NCBI GenBank assembly: GCA_002309955.1
Contig: DBXQ01000029.1
Coordinates: 26,060-55,612, forward strand
Source of the DNA: Bacteroidales bacterium UBA1208
GTDB taxonomy: Bacteria; Bacteroidota; Bacteroidia; Bacteroidales; P3
Length of the DNA: 29,553 bases
Direction: 5' to 3'
Position 1 is the first letter of the stretch. Every line of letters begins with the position of its first letter. The position numbers and the translations under genes were made by a program. Shown one piece after another: positions 23,235 through 29,553 of this stretch. The notes below the pieces were generated by a model. It had not been told where the DNA came from, searched no databases, and saw nothing but the letters and a program-made list of their open reading frames with translations.

Positions 23235-24374
23235 TTAGTTGGCCAGCATGACAGGCATGACGAGCATGAGAATATCCTCAGGGGATTCCTTTCCTTCGTT
23301 AACGGGGAATATGATGCCGGCACGGCTGGGATGGGACATCTCGATAAGGATTTGTTCGCTGTCGATATTGGAGACCATCTCGGTGAGGAATTTGGCGTTG
23401 AAACCGATTTCCATGGGGTCGCCTTCGTACTGGCAGGGCAGTTTTTCGTTAGCGTCGTTGGAGAATTCAAGGTCTTCGGCACTTACCACAAGTTCGTGTT
23501 CTTGGATGGAAAGACGCACTTGGTGGGAGGCTTGGTTGGCAAAGAGACCGACACGGCGCAGGGTGTTGAGGAACGAATTGCGGTCGACGGTGAGACGGTT
23601 GGGATTCTCTTTTGGAATGGCGGCATCGTAGTTGGGGTAGCGACCTTCAACCAAGCGGCAGATGATGAAGAAGTTGTCGAAAGTGAAGAAAGCATTGGTG
23701 TTGTTGTATTCCACATTGACATCCAATTCTTCTTTGTGGGTGGCAAGAATGTTCTTCATCATGGTGATGGGTTTGCGGGGAAGGATGAAGGAGACGGGGT
23801 TGTCGCACTTGATGTCGTTGCGGCGGTAACGTACCAGTTTGTGAGCGTCGGTGGCAACGAAGGTGATATTCTCGGTGTTGATTTCGCAGAGAATGCCGCT
23901 CATCTGCTGGCGCATTTCGTCGTTTGATGCGGCAAAGGCTGTTTTACCGATGGCATTGACAAGAAGGCTGCTGGGCAGTGTGATGTTAGAAGTGTCGTGG
24001 GGTTCGGGCATGGTGGGGAAGGTGTCGGGGTTCTTGCCCGCGAGACGGTAGCGCCCTTCGCCCGAGGTGATGCTGATATTGTAGTTGTTATCGTCAACGC
24101 TGAACGTGATGGGTACGTCGTCAAGGCTCTTCAGAATGTCGATGAGCAGTTTGGAGGGGACGGCAATGTCGGTAAGTCCGTCAATGGTGCCAGTCTCCAC
24201 TTCCACTTTCGAGATTAACGTGGTTTCCAAATCGGTGGCACGTATGGTCAGCATACCTTCGTCGAGGTGAAAGTGAAAACAATTGATGATGGGGACGGTG
24301 TTGTTGTTGGTAAGGACACCGCTGAGAGACTGAATCTGCTTTGAGAAGAGCAGGCTGTTGATGATGAATTTCAT
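23235..24374 (-). CDS. dnaN: DNA polymerase III subunit beta (sliding clamp)
   Basis: The 379-residue product is the beta clamp. The N-terminus MKFIINSLLFSKQIQSLSGV is the family start. The three-domain pattern is complete: LLIDILKSLDDVPITFSVDD, SGEGRYRLAGKNPDTFPTMP, FAASNDEMRQQMSGILCEI, FVATDAHKLVRYR, and IICRLVEGRYPNYDAAIP, then the C-terminal FNAKFLTEMVSNID and VMPVMLAN, whose tail lines the partner-binding pocket. dnaA is not adjacent, so this is not the classical dnaA-dnaN origin arrangement. A promoter and a palindrome lie directly upstream. ftsX follows after 126 bases. Confidence 0.97.
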   Translation of the reverse strand: MKFIINSLLFSKQIQSLSGVLTNNNTVPIINCFHFHLDEGMLTIRATDLETTLISKVEVETGTIDGLTDIAVPSKLLIDILKSLDDVPITFSVDDNNYNISITSGEGRYRLAGKNPDTFPTMPEPHDTSNITLPSSLLVNAIGKTAFAASNDEMRQQMSGILCEINTENITFVATDAHKLVRYRRNDIKCDNPVSFILPRKPITMMKNILATHKEELDVNVEYNNTNAFFTFDNFFIICRLVEGRYPNYDAAIPKENPNRLTVDRNSFLNTLRRVGLFANQASHQVRLSIQEHELVVSAEDLEFSNDANEKLPCQYEGDPMEIGFNAKFLTEMVSNIDSEQILIEMSHPSRAGIIFPVNEGKESPEDILMLVMPVMLAN

Positions 24375-24424
24375 AACTTTAAAGACAATATTTATATACT
24401 TTGGCCTAAGGCCGATTCAAATTG

Positions 24425-24432
24425 CAAAGATA
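24425..24432 (-). promoter_or_regulatory. Promoter -7 box for dnaN
   Basis: It reads TATCTTTG on the minus strand and gives a leader of about 45 bases to the dnaN ATG at 24374. The leader contains a GC-rich palindrome, GGCCTAAGGCC, at 24403-24413. Confidence 0.65.
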
Positions 24433-24439
24433 GTACATA

Positions 24440-24458
24440 TTTTCCACATAATGGAAAA
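24440..24458. promoter_or_regulatory. Palindrome TTTTCCA-N5-TGGAAAA overlapping the dnaN -33 region
   Basis: A perfect 7-bp inverted repeat with a 5-base spacer begins 7 bases upstream of the dnaN -7 box, where the -33 element would lie. Its left half, TTTTCCACA, differs from the DnaA-box consensus TTATNCACA at one position. It is a candidate operator. Confidence 0.5.
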
Positions 24459-24542
24459 ACACAACAATTTTTTTTCAACAGCATTGTGGGGAGAACGGAT
24501 GTGCTGGAGAAATGGGCTGTTGGGAAGGTGGTGGCGGCGAGG

Positions 24543-24914
24543 TTAGTCGAGCGAATAGCACACGGCTTCGGGAAGACCGGTCTGGTGGTGGAAGTTGCAG
24601 TAGGCTTGAGAGTACTTGTTGTCGATGTACATCTGTCCACTTATCACGTCGCCGTTTTGGAACCGCGAACGGGTGTGGTAAAGGATTACACAGTTGTGGT
24701 GAGTGGTGTTGTTGTTGGTGGAGAAGTCGGCACCGATGGAGTCGGGGGTTGTGAGGCTGATGATGTAGCCCATGTCGTATTCGGAGATACTGGAGACCAT
24801 GCCGGTGCATTCCAGATAATAGACTACCGTGCCTTTGAAGGCGAAGGTGTCGGTTCTCTTTTTGCAGGAGCAGAAGAGCAAGGGGATGGCAAGTAGCAAA
24901 AGGTATTTTTTCAT
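24543..24914 (-). CDS. Small predicted lipoprotein
   Basis: The 123-residue product has a short signal peptide with lipobox (IPLLFCSC, lipidated at about Cys17). The mature part has beta-strand character (FAFKGTVVYYLECTGMVSS, MGYIISLTTPDSIGADF, HNCVILYHTRSRFQNGDVIS) and may be a small barrel or OB-like fold. Four Cys besides the lipidated region could form disulfides. It starts 19 bases after dapD and is likely co-transcribed with it. I do not recognise a family; function is unknown. Confidence 0.75.
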   Translation of the reverse strand: MKKYLLLLAIPLLFCSCKKRTDTFAFKGTVVYYLECTGMVSSISEYDMGYIISLTTPDSIGADFSTNNNTTHHNCVILYHTRSRFQNGDVISGQMYIDNKYSQAYCNFHHQTGLPEAVCYSLD

Positions 24915-24933
24915 GGCGATTGATAATAATGGG

Positions 24934-25752
24934 TTAGACGCTCACCCCAAAGTCGCGCAGTGCGTTGTTGAGGGATGTTTTTTTGTCGGTTGATTCTGTT
25001 CGGTGACCAATGATGAGTGCACAGTTGACTTGATAGTCGCCAGCGGGGAAATGTCGGGTGTAGCTGCCGGGGATGACGATGCTACGGGCAGGGACGCGCC
25101 CTTTTATGGTTATGGGTTCGGAACCGGTGACATCGATGATGTGGGTGCTGGCGGTGATGACGGTGTTGGCACCCAGCACGGATTCCTCTTCCACCACCAC
25201 GCCTTCAACTACGATGCAGCGGCTTCCGATGAAGCAGTGGTCTTCGATAATGACCGGGGCTGCCTGTACGGGTTCGAGTACGCCACCAATGCCTACACCA
25301 CCGCTGAGGTGTACGTTTTTGCCTATCTGGGCGCAACTGCCCACTGTGGCCCAAGTGTCGACCATGGTGCCGCTGTCTACATAGGCACCAATGTTGACAT
25401 AGGAAGGCATCAGCACGACTCCGGGAGCCAGATAGGCTCCATGGCGGGCTACGGCATGGGGCACTACGCGCACCTGACTGTTGGCATAGTTGTGTTTTAG
25501 AGGTACTTTGTCGTGATATTCAAAGGGTGGGCATTCGATGGTCTCCATCTGATTGATGGGGAAATAAAGTATTACGGCTTTTTTCAGCCATTCGTTAACA
25601 TGCCAGCCGTTTGAGCCTTTCTCGGCAATGCGGAGCCGACCGCAGTCCAAGAGGTTGACCACTTCGCGGATTGTGTCCTGTACGGCTTTGTTTTTGAGAA
25701 GGTCACGGTTTTCCCAAGCTTGCTCAATGAGTTGTTTTTTGATGTCGTTCAT
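24934..25752 (-). CDS. dapD: 2,3,4,5-tetrahydropyridine-2,6-dicarboxylate N-succinyltransferase
   Basis: The 272-residue product is DapD, which transfers succinyl from succinyl-CoA in the lysine/diaminopimelate pathway, feeding peptidoglycan. The N-terminus (MNDIKKQLIEQAWENRDLL) is helical. Hexapeptide turns run from about 100: VARHGAYLAPGVVLMPSYVN, IGAYVDSGTMVDTWATVGSC, AQIGKNVHLSGGVGIGGVLE, PVIIEDHCFIGSRCIVVEGV. The size is the family's usual one. Its -7 promoter box ends 5 bases before the ATG, so the mRNA is probably leaderless. Confidence 0.96.
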   Translation of the reverse strand: MNDIKKQLIEQAWENRDLLKNKAVQDTIREVVNLLDCGRLRIAEKGSNGWHVNEWLKKAVILYFPINQMETIECPPFEYHDKVPLKHNYANSQVRVVPHAVARHGAYLAPGVVLMPSYVNIGAYVDSGTMVDTWATVGSCAQIGKNVHLSGGVGIGGVLEPVQAAPVIIEDHCFIGSRCIVVEGVVVEEESVLGANTVITASTHIIDVTGSEPITIKGRVPARSIVIPGSYTRHFPAGDYQVNCALIIGHRTESTDKKTSLNNALRDFGVSV

Positions 25753-25757
25753 GAGTG

Positions 25758-25765
25758 CAAAAGTA
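25758..25765 (-). promoter_or_regulatory. Promoter -7 box for dapD, implying a leaderless mRNA
   Basis: It reads TACTTTTG on the minus strand, matching TAnnTTTG. Only five bases separate it from the dapD ATG at 25752, so the transcript should begin at or next to the start codon. No clear -33 element is seen. Confidence 0.55.
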
Positions 25766-25840
25766 CAAAAAATAATTGAATTGACACCTTTTTTTTGTCT
25801 TCATAAAATAAAATTGAATGTCTTGCGTTAAAAATGCGTA

Positions 25841-26953
25841 ATGAAAAAAATGGTTAGAATCATATTTTTCCTATGTGTGATGGTTGTGGCAATGCAGCCC
25901 CGTGCCTCGGCTCAGGACAAGGAGGTAATGGCACAGTACCAGTCGGAATTGTCACAACTGTTTGAACAGGTCTTTACTGCTCCCACTGACAACGAACGCT
26001 ATCATGCCAACGAGTCGGTGATAGGGTTGTTGTCCGAGGCTTTGGCAGTTGAGAACTCTTTCCGTTGGCAGTGGGATTTTGGCAATAGGGTGTCGGTGCT
26101 CACCGCCCCCGACAAAAAGTTCCGTATTATCACATGGCCTGTTGTCAACGATGCAGATGAGTATGAATGTTTCGGTTTCGTGCAGGCATTGAACGAACGC
26201 ACCAAGGAGTATGATGTTTCGCAACTCAACGACCGCTCTCTTGATATTGTTAACCGTCAAGAAGAGGTGCTGGGTCCCGACCGTTGGTATGGAGCCGTTT
26301 ATCAGGAGCTCATTGTTACCACCCATGAGGGGCGTACCTTTTATACTCTTTTAGGATGGAACGGGGTGGACAGGCTCACCCAGCGTAAAGTGATTGAGCC
26401 AATTTGTTTTAAATCGGGCGGAAGCACTCCTCAGTTTGGTCAGAATATTTTCAGGAAAGAGCCCAATGTGCGCCGTGTTGTACTTGAATATAAACGCGAT
26501 GCAATGGTTAATCTCAGCTATGAGGAACAATTCTTGCACGTCACTGAGCGTGTCAGGCCTCGTAGGTCGTCGGGAGGATTGAAGTCGTTTTTCTCGAACC
26601 TTTTCTCGAATCCTTCCCGGTCGAGAAGAAGGGGTAGGGGACGAACCAGCCGGCCCGTCTCTACGGCGGCGCGTACCTCAGCGGCGGTACAGAGAAACAC
26701 AAAGGATCGTCCTACCTATAAAACCACAGACAAGAAGCTAAGGATGATTATCTTCGACCAGGTGTCGCCACAGGTGCCTGGCATGGAAGGTCTGTATCAG
26801 TATTATGTCCCTTCGGGAGTTGAGATGGCTTATATCTTCAACGACGGGAAGTGGGAACTGCACGATACTGCACAAGGCCGCGACACGAACAAAAAACTAA
26901 ACAAGGAATTTGAACCGATTGAGAAGCAGGCACCAGCCTACCAGGTTGAGTAG
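25841..26953 (+). CDS. Exported protein of unknown function with Arg-rich linker
   Basis: The 370-residue product has a signal peptide (MKKMVRIIFFLCVMVVAMQPRASA). An N-terminal domain (about 26-235) contains FRWQWDFGNRVSVLTAPDKK, FRIITWPVVNDADEYECFGF, EVLGPDRWYGAVYQELIVTT and FYTLLGWNGVDRLTQRKVIE, conserved-looking and rich in Trp/Tyr. A strongly basic linker (about 237-285, with RPRRSSGG and RSRRRGRGRTSR) joins it to a short C-terminal region (LRMIIFDQVSPQVPGMEGLY, MAYIFNDGKWELHD). It resembles uncharacterised exported proteins of Bacteroidales; I know no function. dxs follows after 29 bases and is likely co-transcribed. Confidence 0.8.
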   Translation: MKKMVRIIFFLCVMVVAMQPRASAQDKEVMAQYQSELSQLFEQVFTAPTDNERYHANESVIGLLSEALAVENSFRWQWDFGNRVSVLTAPDKKFRIITWPVVNDADEYECFGFVQALNERTKEYDVSQLNDRSLDIVNRQEEVLGPDRWYGAVYQELIVTTHEGRTFYTLLGWNGVDRLTQRKVIEPICFKSGGSTPQFGQNIFRKEPNVRRVVLEYKRDAMVNLSYEEQFLHVTERVRPRRSSGGLKSFFSNLFSNPSRSRRRGRGRTSRPVSTAARTSAAVQRNTKDRPTYKTTDKKLRMIIFDQVSPQVPGMEGLYQYYVPSGVEMAYIFNDGKWELHDTAQGRDTNKKLNKEFEPIEKQAPAYQVE

Positions 26954-26982
26954 CTCATAGCAACTACACAAATAATTTCGAA

Positions 26983-28938
26983 ATGCAAAAAACTCCCAGC
27001 GACAAAACTCAACAATACCCCCCAACAGGTGTGATTCTGGATAGTGTCAATACCATTGATGATTTGAGACGGCTACCTGTGTCCGACCTTGAGCAGTTGA
27101 GTTTTGAACTGCGCCACTATATTATACAGACCCTCTCGCGTCACCCAGGCCATCTGGCTTCCAGTCTTGGTACTGTTGAACTCACCCTTGCCTTGCATTA
27201 TGTTTTCAACACCCCCGACGACAAGCTTGTCTGGGACGTGGGACATCAAGCCTATGCCCATAAGATTATCACTGGCCGACGCGACCAATTTCCTACTATT
27301 CGAACTTATGGAGGCCTCAGTGGTTTCCCCCGTATGGATGAGTCTCCTTTCGATGCTTTTGGCACTGGACATAGCTCTACATCTATCAGTGCCGCTCTTG
27401 GTATGGCCATGGCTTCCACGCTACAAGGCAATACGAAGCGTCAGCATATAGCCGTCATCGGTGATGGCTCTATGACCGGAGGACAGGCATTCGAAGCGTT
27501 GAACAATGCAGGTGTGTCAAAGGCCAATATTCTCGTGATTCTCAATGATAATGGCATTAGTATCGACAAGGCTGTGGGTGGATTGAGCCGCTACCTTACC
27601 CGCATTACGGCTTCGCCACAGTACAATAAATTGAAAGAAAAATTATGGCACCGGTTGGGCGGTGATAGTAAAGACAGAGGGCTGCGCAAAGACAAATCGC
27701 TTAACTTCTTCCAACGAGCCACCTCCATGGCCAAGACTGCTGCCCTTGGAGCCCCCAATCTTTTCGAGTCGCTCGGTTTCCGCTATTTCGGACCAATCGA
27801 TGGACACAATGTATCCGAACTCGTTGAGGTTCTATCCCAGTTAAAAGCCATCAAAGGCCCCAGGTTGCTGCATGTAGTCACCAAAAAAGGCAAAGGCCTT
27901 CGCAGTGCCGAACGGCACCCTGTCACCTATCATGCCCCAGGACGTTTCAACGCCGAGACGGGCATGCAGATAAAAAGCAATTCCGACGGACAACCCCTCA
28001 AATATCAAGATGTGTTTGGCCATACCATAGTTGAGTTGGCCAAACATAATCCTCACATTGTTGGTATCACACCTGCTATGCCTACAGGTTGTTCTCTCAA
28101 CATCATGATGGAACAGATGCCTTCTCGGGCGTTCGATGTCGGCATTGCCGAACAACATGCAGTCACTTTCGCCGCAGGTCTTGCAGCACAAGGCATGCAG
28201 CCGTTCTGCAACATCTATTCCTCCTTTATGCAACGGGCCTACGACCAGATTATCCACGATGTTGCATTGCAACGTCTGCCAGTCATTATGTGTCTTGACC
28301 GAGCTGGATTAGTAGGCGACGACGGCCCGACACACCATGGCGCTTTCGACCTTGCCTGTTTGCGACCGATACCTGAGCTGACCATTTGTGCCCCAATGGA
28401 TGAACATGAGTTGCGCAACATGATGTACACTGCCCAACTGCCCCACCAAGGAGCTGTCGTTATCCGTTATCCGCGTGGGCTCAGTGTCCATCCCGATTGG
28501 AAGAATCCATTCGAGAAAATGGAAGTGGGCAAGGCACGTTGTATGCATGAGGGTCGAGATGTGGCGATACTCTCTATAGGCCACGTAGGCAATGCCGCCT
28601 TAGAGGCTGCCCTGCGGATGGAAGAGGAAAACATCAGCGTGGCGCATTACGACATGCGTTATCTCAAGCCTCTCGACACGGCTCTGCTTGACAACTTGTT
28701 GGAGCGAGGCATCCGCCATATTGTCACTGTGGAAGACGGTGTGAAGAAAGGCGGCTTGGGCAGTGCCGTACTGGAATACTACGCCTCTATGGGTCGCACT
28801 ATTCCCGTCACAATCCTCGGCTTGCCCGACAGGTTTGTCACCCACGGCCCTGTTCCCCAACTGCACAAAGACTGTGGCATAGATGTGGAGAGCATCATCG
28901 CCGCGTGCAAAAGTGTTCCCGGAGAGGTCATATCTTGA
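26983..28938 (+). CDS. dxs: 1-deoxy-D-xylulose-5-phosphate synthase
   Basis: The 651-residue product is DXS, the first enzyme of the MEP isoprenoid pathway, joining pyruvate and glyceraldehyde 3-phosphate with thiamine diphosphate (TPP). The TPP/Mg motif runs from GDG (160-162, GDGSMTGGQAFEALNNAG) to NDN (188-190). The conserved glutamate is E390 in VGIAEQHAVTFAAGLA. Other signatures are LVWDVGHQAYAHKIITGRRD, FGTGHSSTSISAALG, RAGLVGDDGPTHHGAFDLAC and the C-terminal transketolase domain (IVTVEDGVKKGGLGSAVLEY). The protein is full length. Isoprenoids made here would feed the undecaprenyl carrier recycled by UppP in the same window. Confidence 0.97.
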   Translation: MQKTPSDKTQQYPPTGVILDSVNTIDDLRRLPVSDLEQLSFELRHYIIQTLSRHPGHLASSLGTVELTLALHYVFNTPDDKLVWDVGHQAYAHKIITGRRDQFPTIRTYGGLSGFPRMDESPFDAFGTGHSSTSISAALGMAMASTLQGNTKRQHIAVIGDGSMTGGQAFEALNNAGVSKANILVILNDNGISIDKAVGGLSRYLTRITASPQYNKLKEKLWHRLGGDSKDRGLRKDKSLNFFQRATSMAKTAALGAPNLFESLGFRYFGPIDGHNVSELVEVLSQLKAIKGPRLLHVVTKKGKGLRSAERHPVTYHAPGRFNAETGMQIKSNSDGQPLKYQDVFGHTIVELAKHNPHIVGITPAMPTGCSLNIMMEQMPSRAFDVGIAEQHAVTFAAGLAAQGMQPFCNIYSSFMQRAYDQIIHDVALQRLPVIMCLDRAGLVGDDGPTHHGAFDLACLRPIPELTICAPMDEHELRNMMYTAQLPHQGAVVIRYPRGLSVHPDWKNPFEKMEVGKARCMHEGRDVAILSIGHVGNAALEAALRMEEENISVAHYDMRYLKPLDTALLDNLLERGIRHIVTVEDGVKKGGLGSAVLEYYASMGRTIPVTILGLPDRFVTHGPVPQLHKDCGIDVESIIAACKSVPGEVIS

Positions 28939-29024
28939 AGCTTAAATTGCTGAGGCTACTTTCCTATCGCTAATATCCATGGCGAGAAAGAGTGAGGAAT
29001 GCCGATATCGCAGCTTCCTCTGCA

Positions 29025-29267
29025 ATGGCTCGGATGGGATTTATGACCATTGGGGATTATATGGGGATATATTGCCCTTTGTCGCATCTTTTTCCAAGTC
29101 TTAAATACAGCTTGTTGAGCTTTTCTATTCCATTTATAATCAGTTTGATTGTTCTTTATTTTCTATTGGAGTACCGCTATAATGGTTGGCTTGGCAAAAG
29201 GTTTAGTGGGCAAAAAAGGGAAGAGGGGGTGGATAGTCAGCCTATATGTTTTGACGATATGGAGTAA
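29025..29267 (+). CDS. Possible small membrane protein, unrecognised
   Basis: An open frame of 80 residues from the ATG at 29025 (91 from a GTG at 28992) has a hydrophobic helix (YSLLSFSIPFIISLIVLYFL) followed by a basic segment (EYRYNGWLGKRFSGQKREE), a normal inside-positive layout for a single-pass or re-entrant protein. I recognise no family and see no promoter or ribosome binding site. It lies 86 bases after dxs. It may be a real small protein, a remnant of a larger gene, or chance. Confidence 0.35.
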   Translation: MARMGFMTIGDYMGIYCPLSHLFPSLKYSLLSFSIPFIISLIVLYFLLEYRYNGWLGKRFSGQKREEGVDSQPICFDDME

Positions 29268-29378
29268 GCCTCTTGTTGTGGGCGAACAGTAACGGATACA
29301 TTGGCATTCGTTAGAAGCGATGATGTGTGTGGTTTATTATTGCCTCAGTATGGTGGATGGGTTTTCTCGAAAAGGTTA

Positions 29379-29409
29379 AATGTGGCATGAACACCATTGC
29401 TTTTTTTTT
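29379..29409 (+). terminator. Weak candidate terminator upstream of the last promoter
   Basis: AATGTGG at 29379-29385 can pair with CACCATT at 29392-29398 with one bulged base, and a long T-run follows (29401-29409). The stem is imperfect, and the T-run is also the edge of a promoter -33 element, so the call is weak. Confidence 0.35.
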
Positions 29410-29436
29410 GTATATCAAATATTTTTTGTATCTTTG
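29407..29436 (+). promoter_or_regulatory. Promoter (-33 TTTG, -7 TATCTTTG) for the gene at the window end
   Basis: TTTG at 29407-29410 and TATCTTTG at 29429-29436, spaced by 18 bases, form the best promoter in the window. It reads into an A/T-rich leader with two tiny open frames (29459-29500, 13 codons plus stop; 29501-29518, 5 codons plus stop) before an ATG at 29531. Confidence 0.75.
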
Positions 29437-29530
29437 CATTTTCAGTTTATTAATTGATATGGCTGGAAATGTGCATATTACTATTGTGAAAATAATATAA
29501 ATGAACAATATAAATTAAAAATATATTAAT

Positions 29531-29553
29531 ATGACACCTTCACACATTGAACA
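29531..29553 (+). CDS. Start of a gene cut by the window end
   Basis: An ATG at 29531 opens a frame reading MTPSHIE up to the last base. It lies 95 bases downstream of a strong promoter and after an A/T-rich leader typical of this phylum. Too little is present to identify it, and the true start could be elsewhere. Confidence 0.35.

Noticed and set aside
24479..24506. CAGCA/TGCTG inverted repeat downstream of the small lipoprotein gene
   Set aside because: The T-run lies on the wrong side for the minus-strand transcript and the stem is only 5 bp.

Overview
The window looks like chromosomal DNA from an uncultured, probably host-associated member of the Bacteroidales. Three things point there. 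Several genes are preceded by the Bacteroidota promoter box TAnnTTTG, found upstream of the macroglobulin, porD, C10 protease, ybaK, queA, dnaN and dapD genes. Gene families typical of the phylum are present (PorD/DUF4835, DUF3098, a thioester-less alpha-2-macroglobulin). Cargo proteins carry type IX secretion (T9SS) sorting domains of both type A and type B. Genus cannot be read from the sequence. I see no rRNA, tRNA, CRISPR array, insertion sequence or prophage; this is mostly ordinary housekeeping DNA with a few odd elements.

Layout. 136-5490 (-) is a very large alpha-2-macroglobulin-like exported protein. Divergent from it, 5666-7945 (+) holds a porD-like T9SS gene and a PLP aminotransferase, closed by a strong hairpin that can act in both directions. 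8058-10939 (-) is a secreted C10 (streptopain-type) protease fused to a beta-helix and a T9SS tail, followed by a lipoprotein. Divergent from it is ybaK (11143-11619, +). 11771-18333 (-) is a co-directional run: queA, rarA, a hexapeptide acyltransferase, an ABC-F ATPase, an ECF sigma factor, and a membrane-anchored protein ending in a T9SS type B sorting domain that overlaps the sigma gene by ATGA. Two copies of an unusual bipartite repeat sit just upstream of the starts of the ABC-F and rarA genes.

18334-18919 is a gene-free region with short repeats, followed by a predicted outer-membrane beta-barrel gene (18920-20311, +). Its stop codon shares a TTAA palindrome with the stop of convergent truB. 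20308-24374 (-) is dnaN, ftsX, a DUF3098 gene, uppP and truB: replication clamp, cell division, lipid-carrier recycling and tRNA modification. 24543-25752 (-) is dapD and a small lipoprotein. 25841-28938 (+) is an exported protein of unknown function with an Arg-rich linker, then dxs. The last 600 bases hold a possible small membrane protein and a good promoter reading into a gene cut by the window end.

The most interesting leads are the sigma factor coupled to a membrane protein bearing a T9SS sorting domain, a candidate for sigma control tied to the secretion machinery, and the octamer-array repeats placed in the translation initiation regions of two genes.
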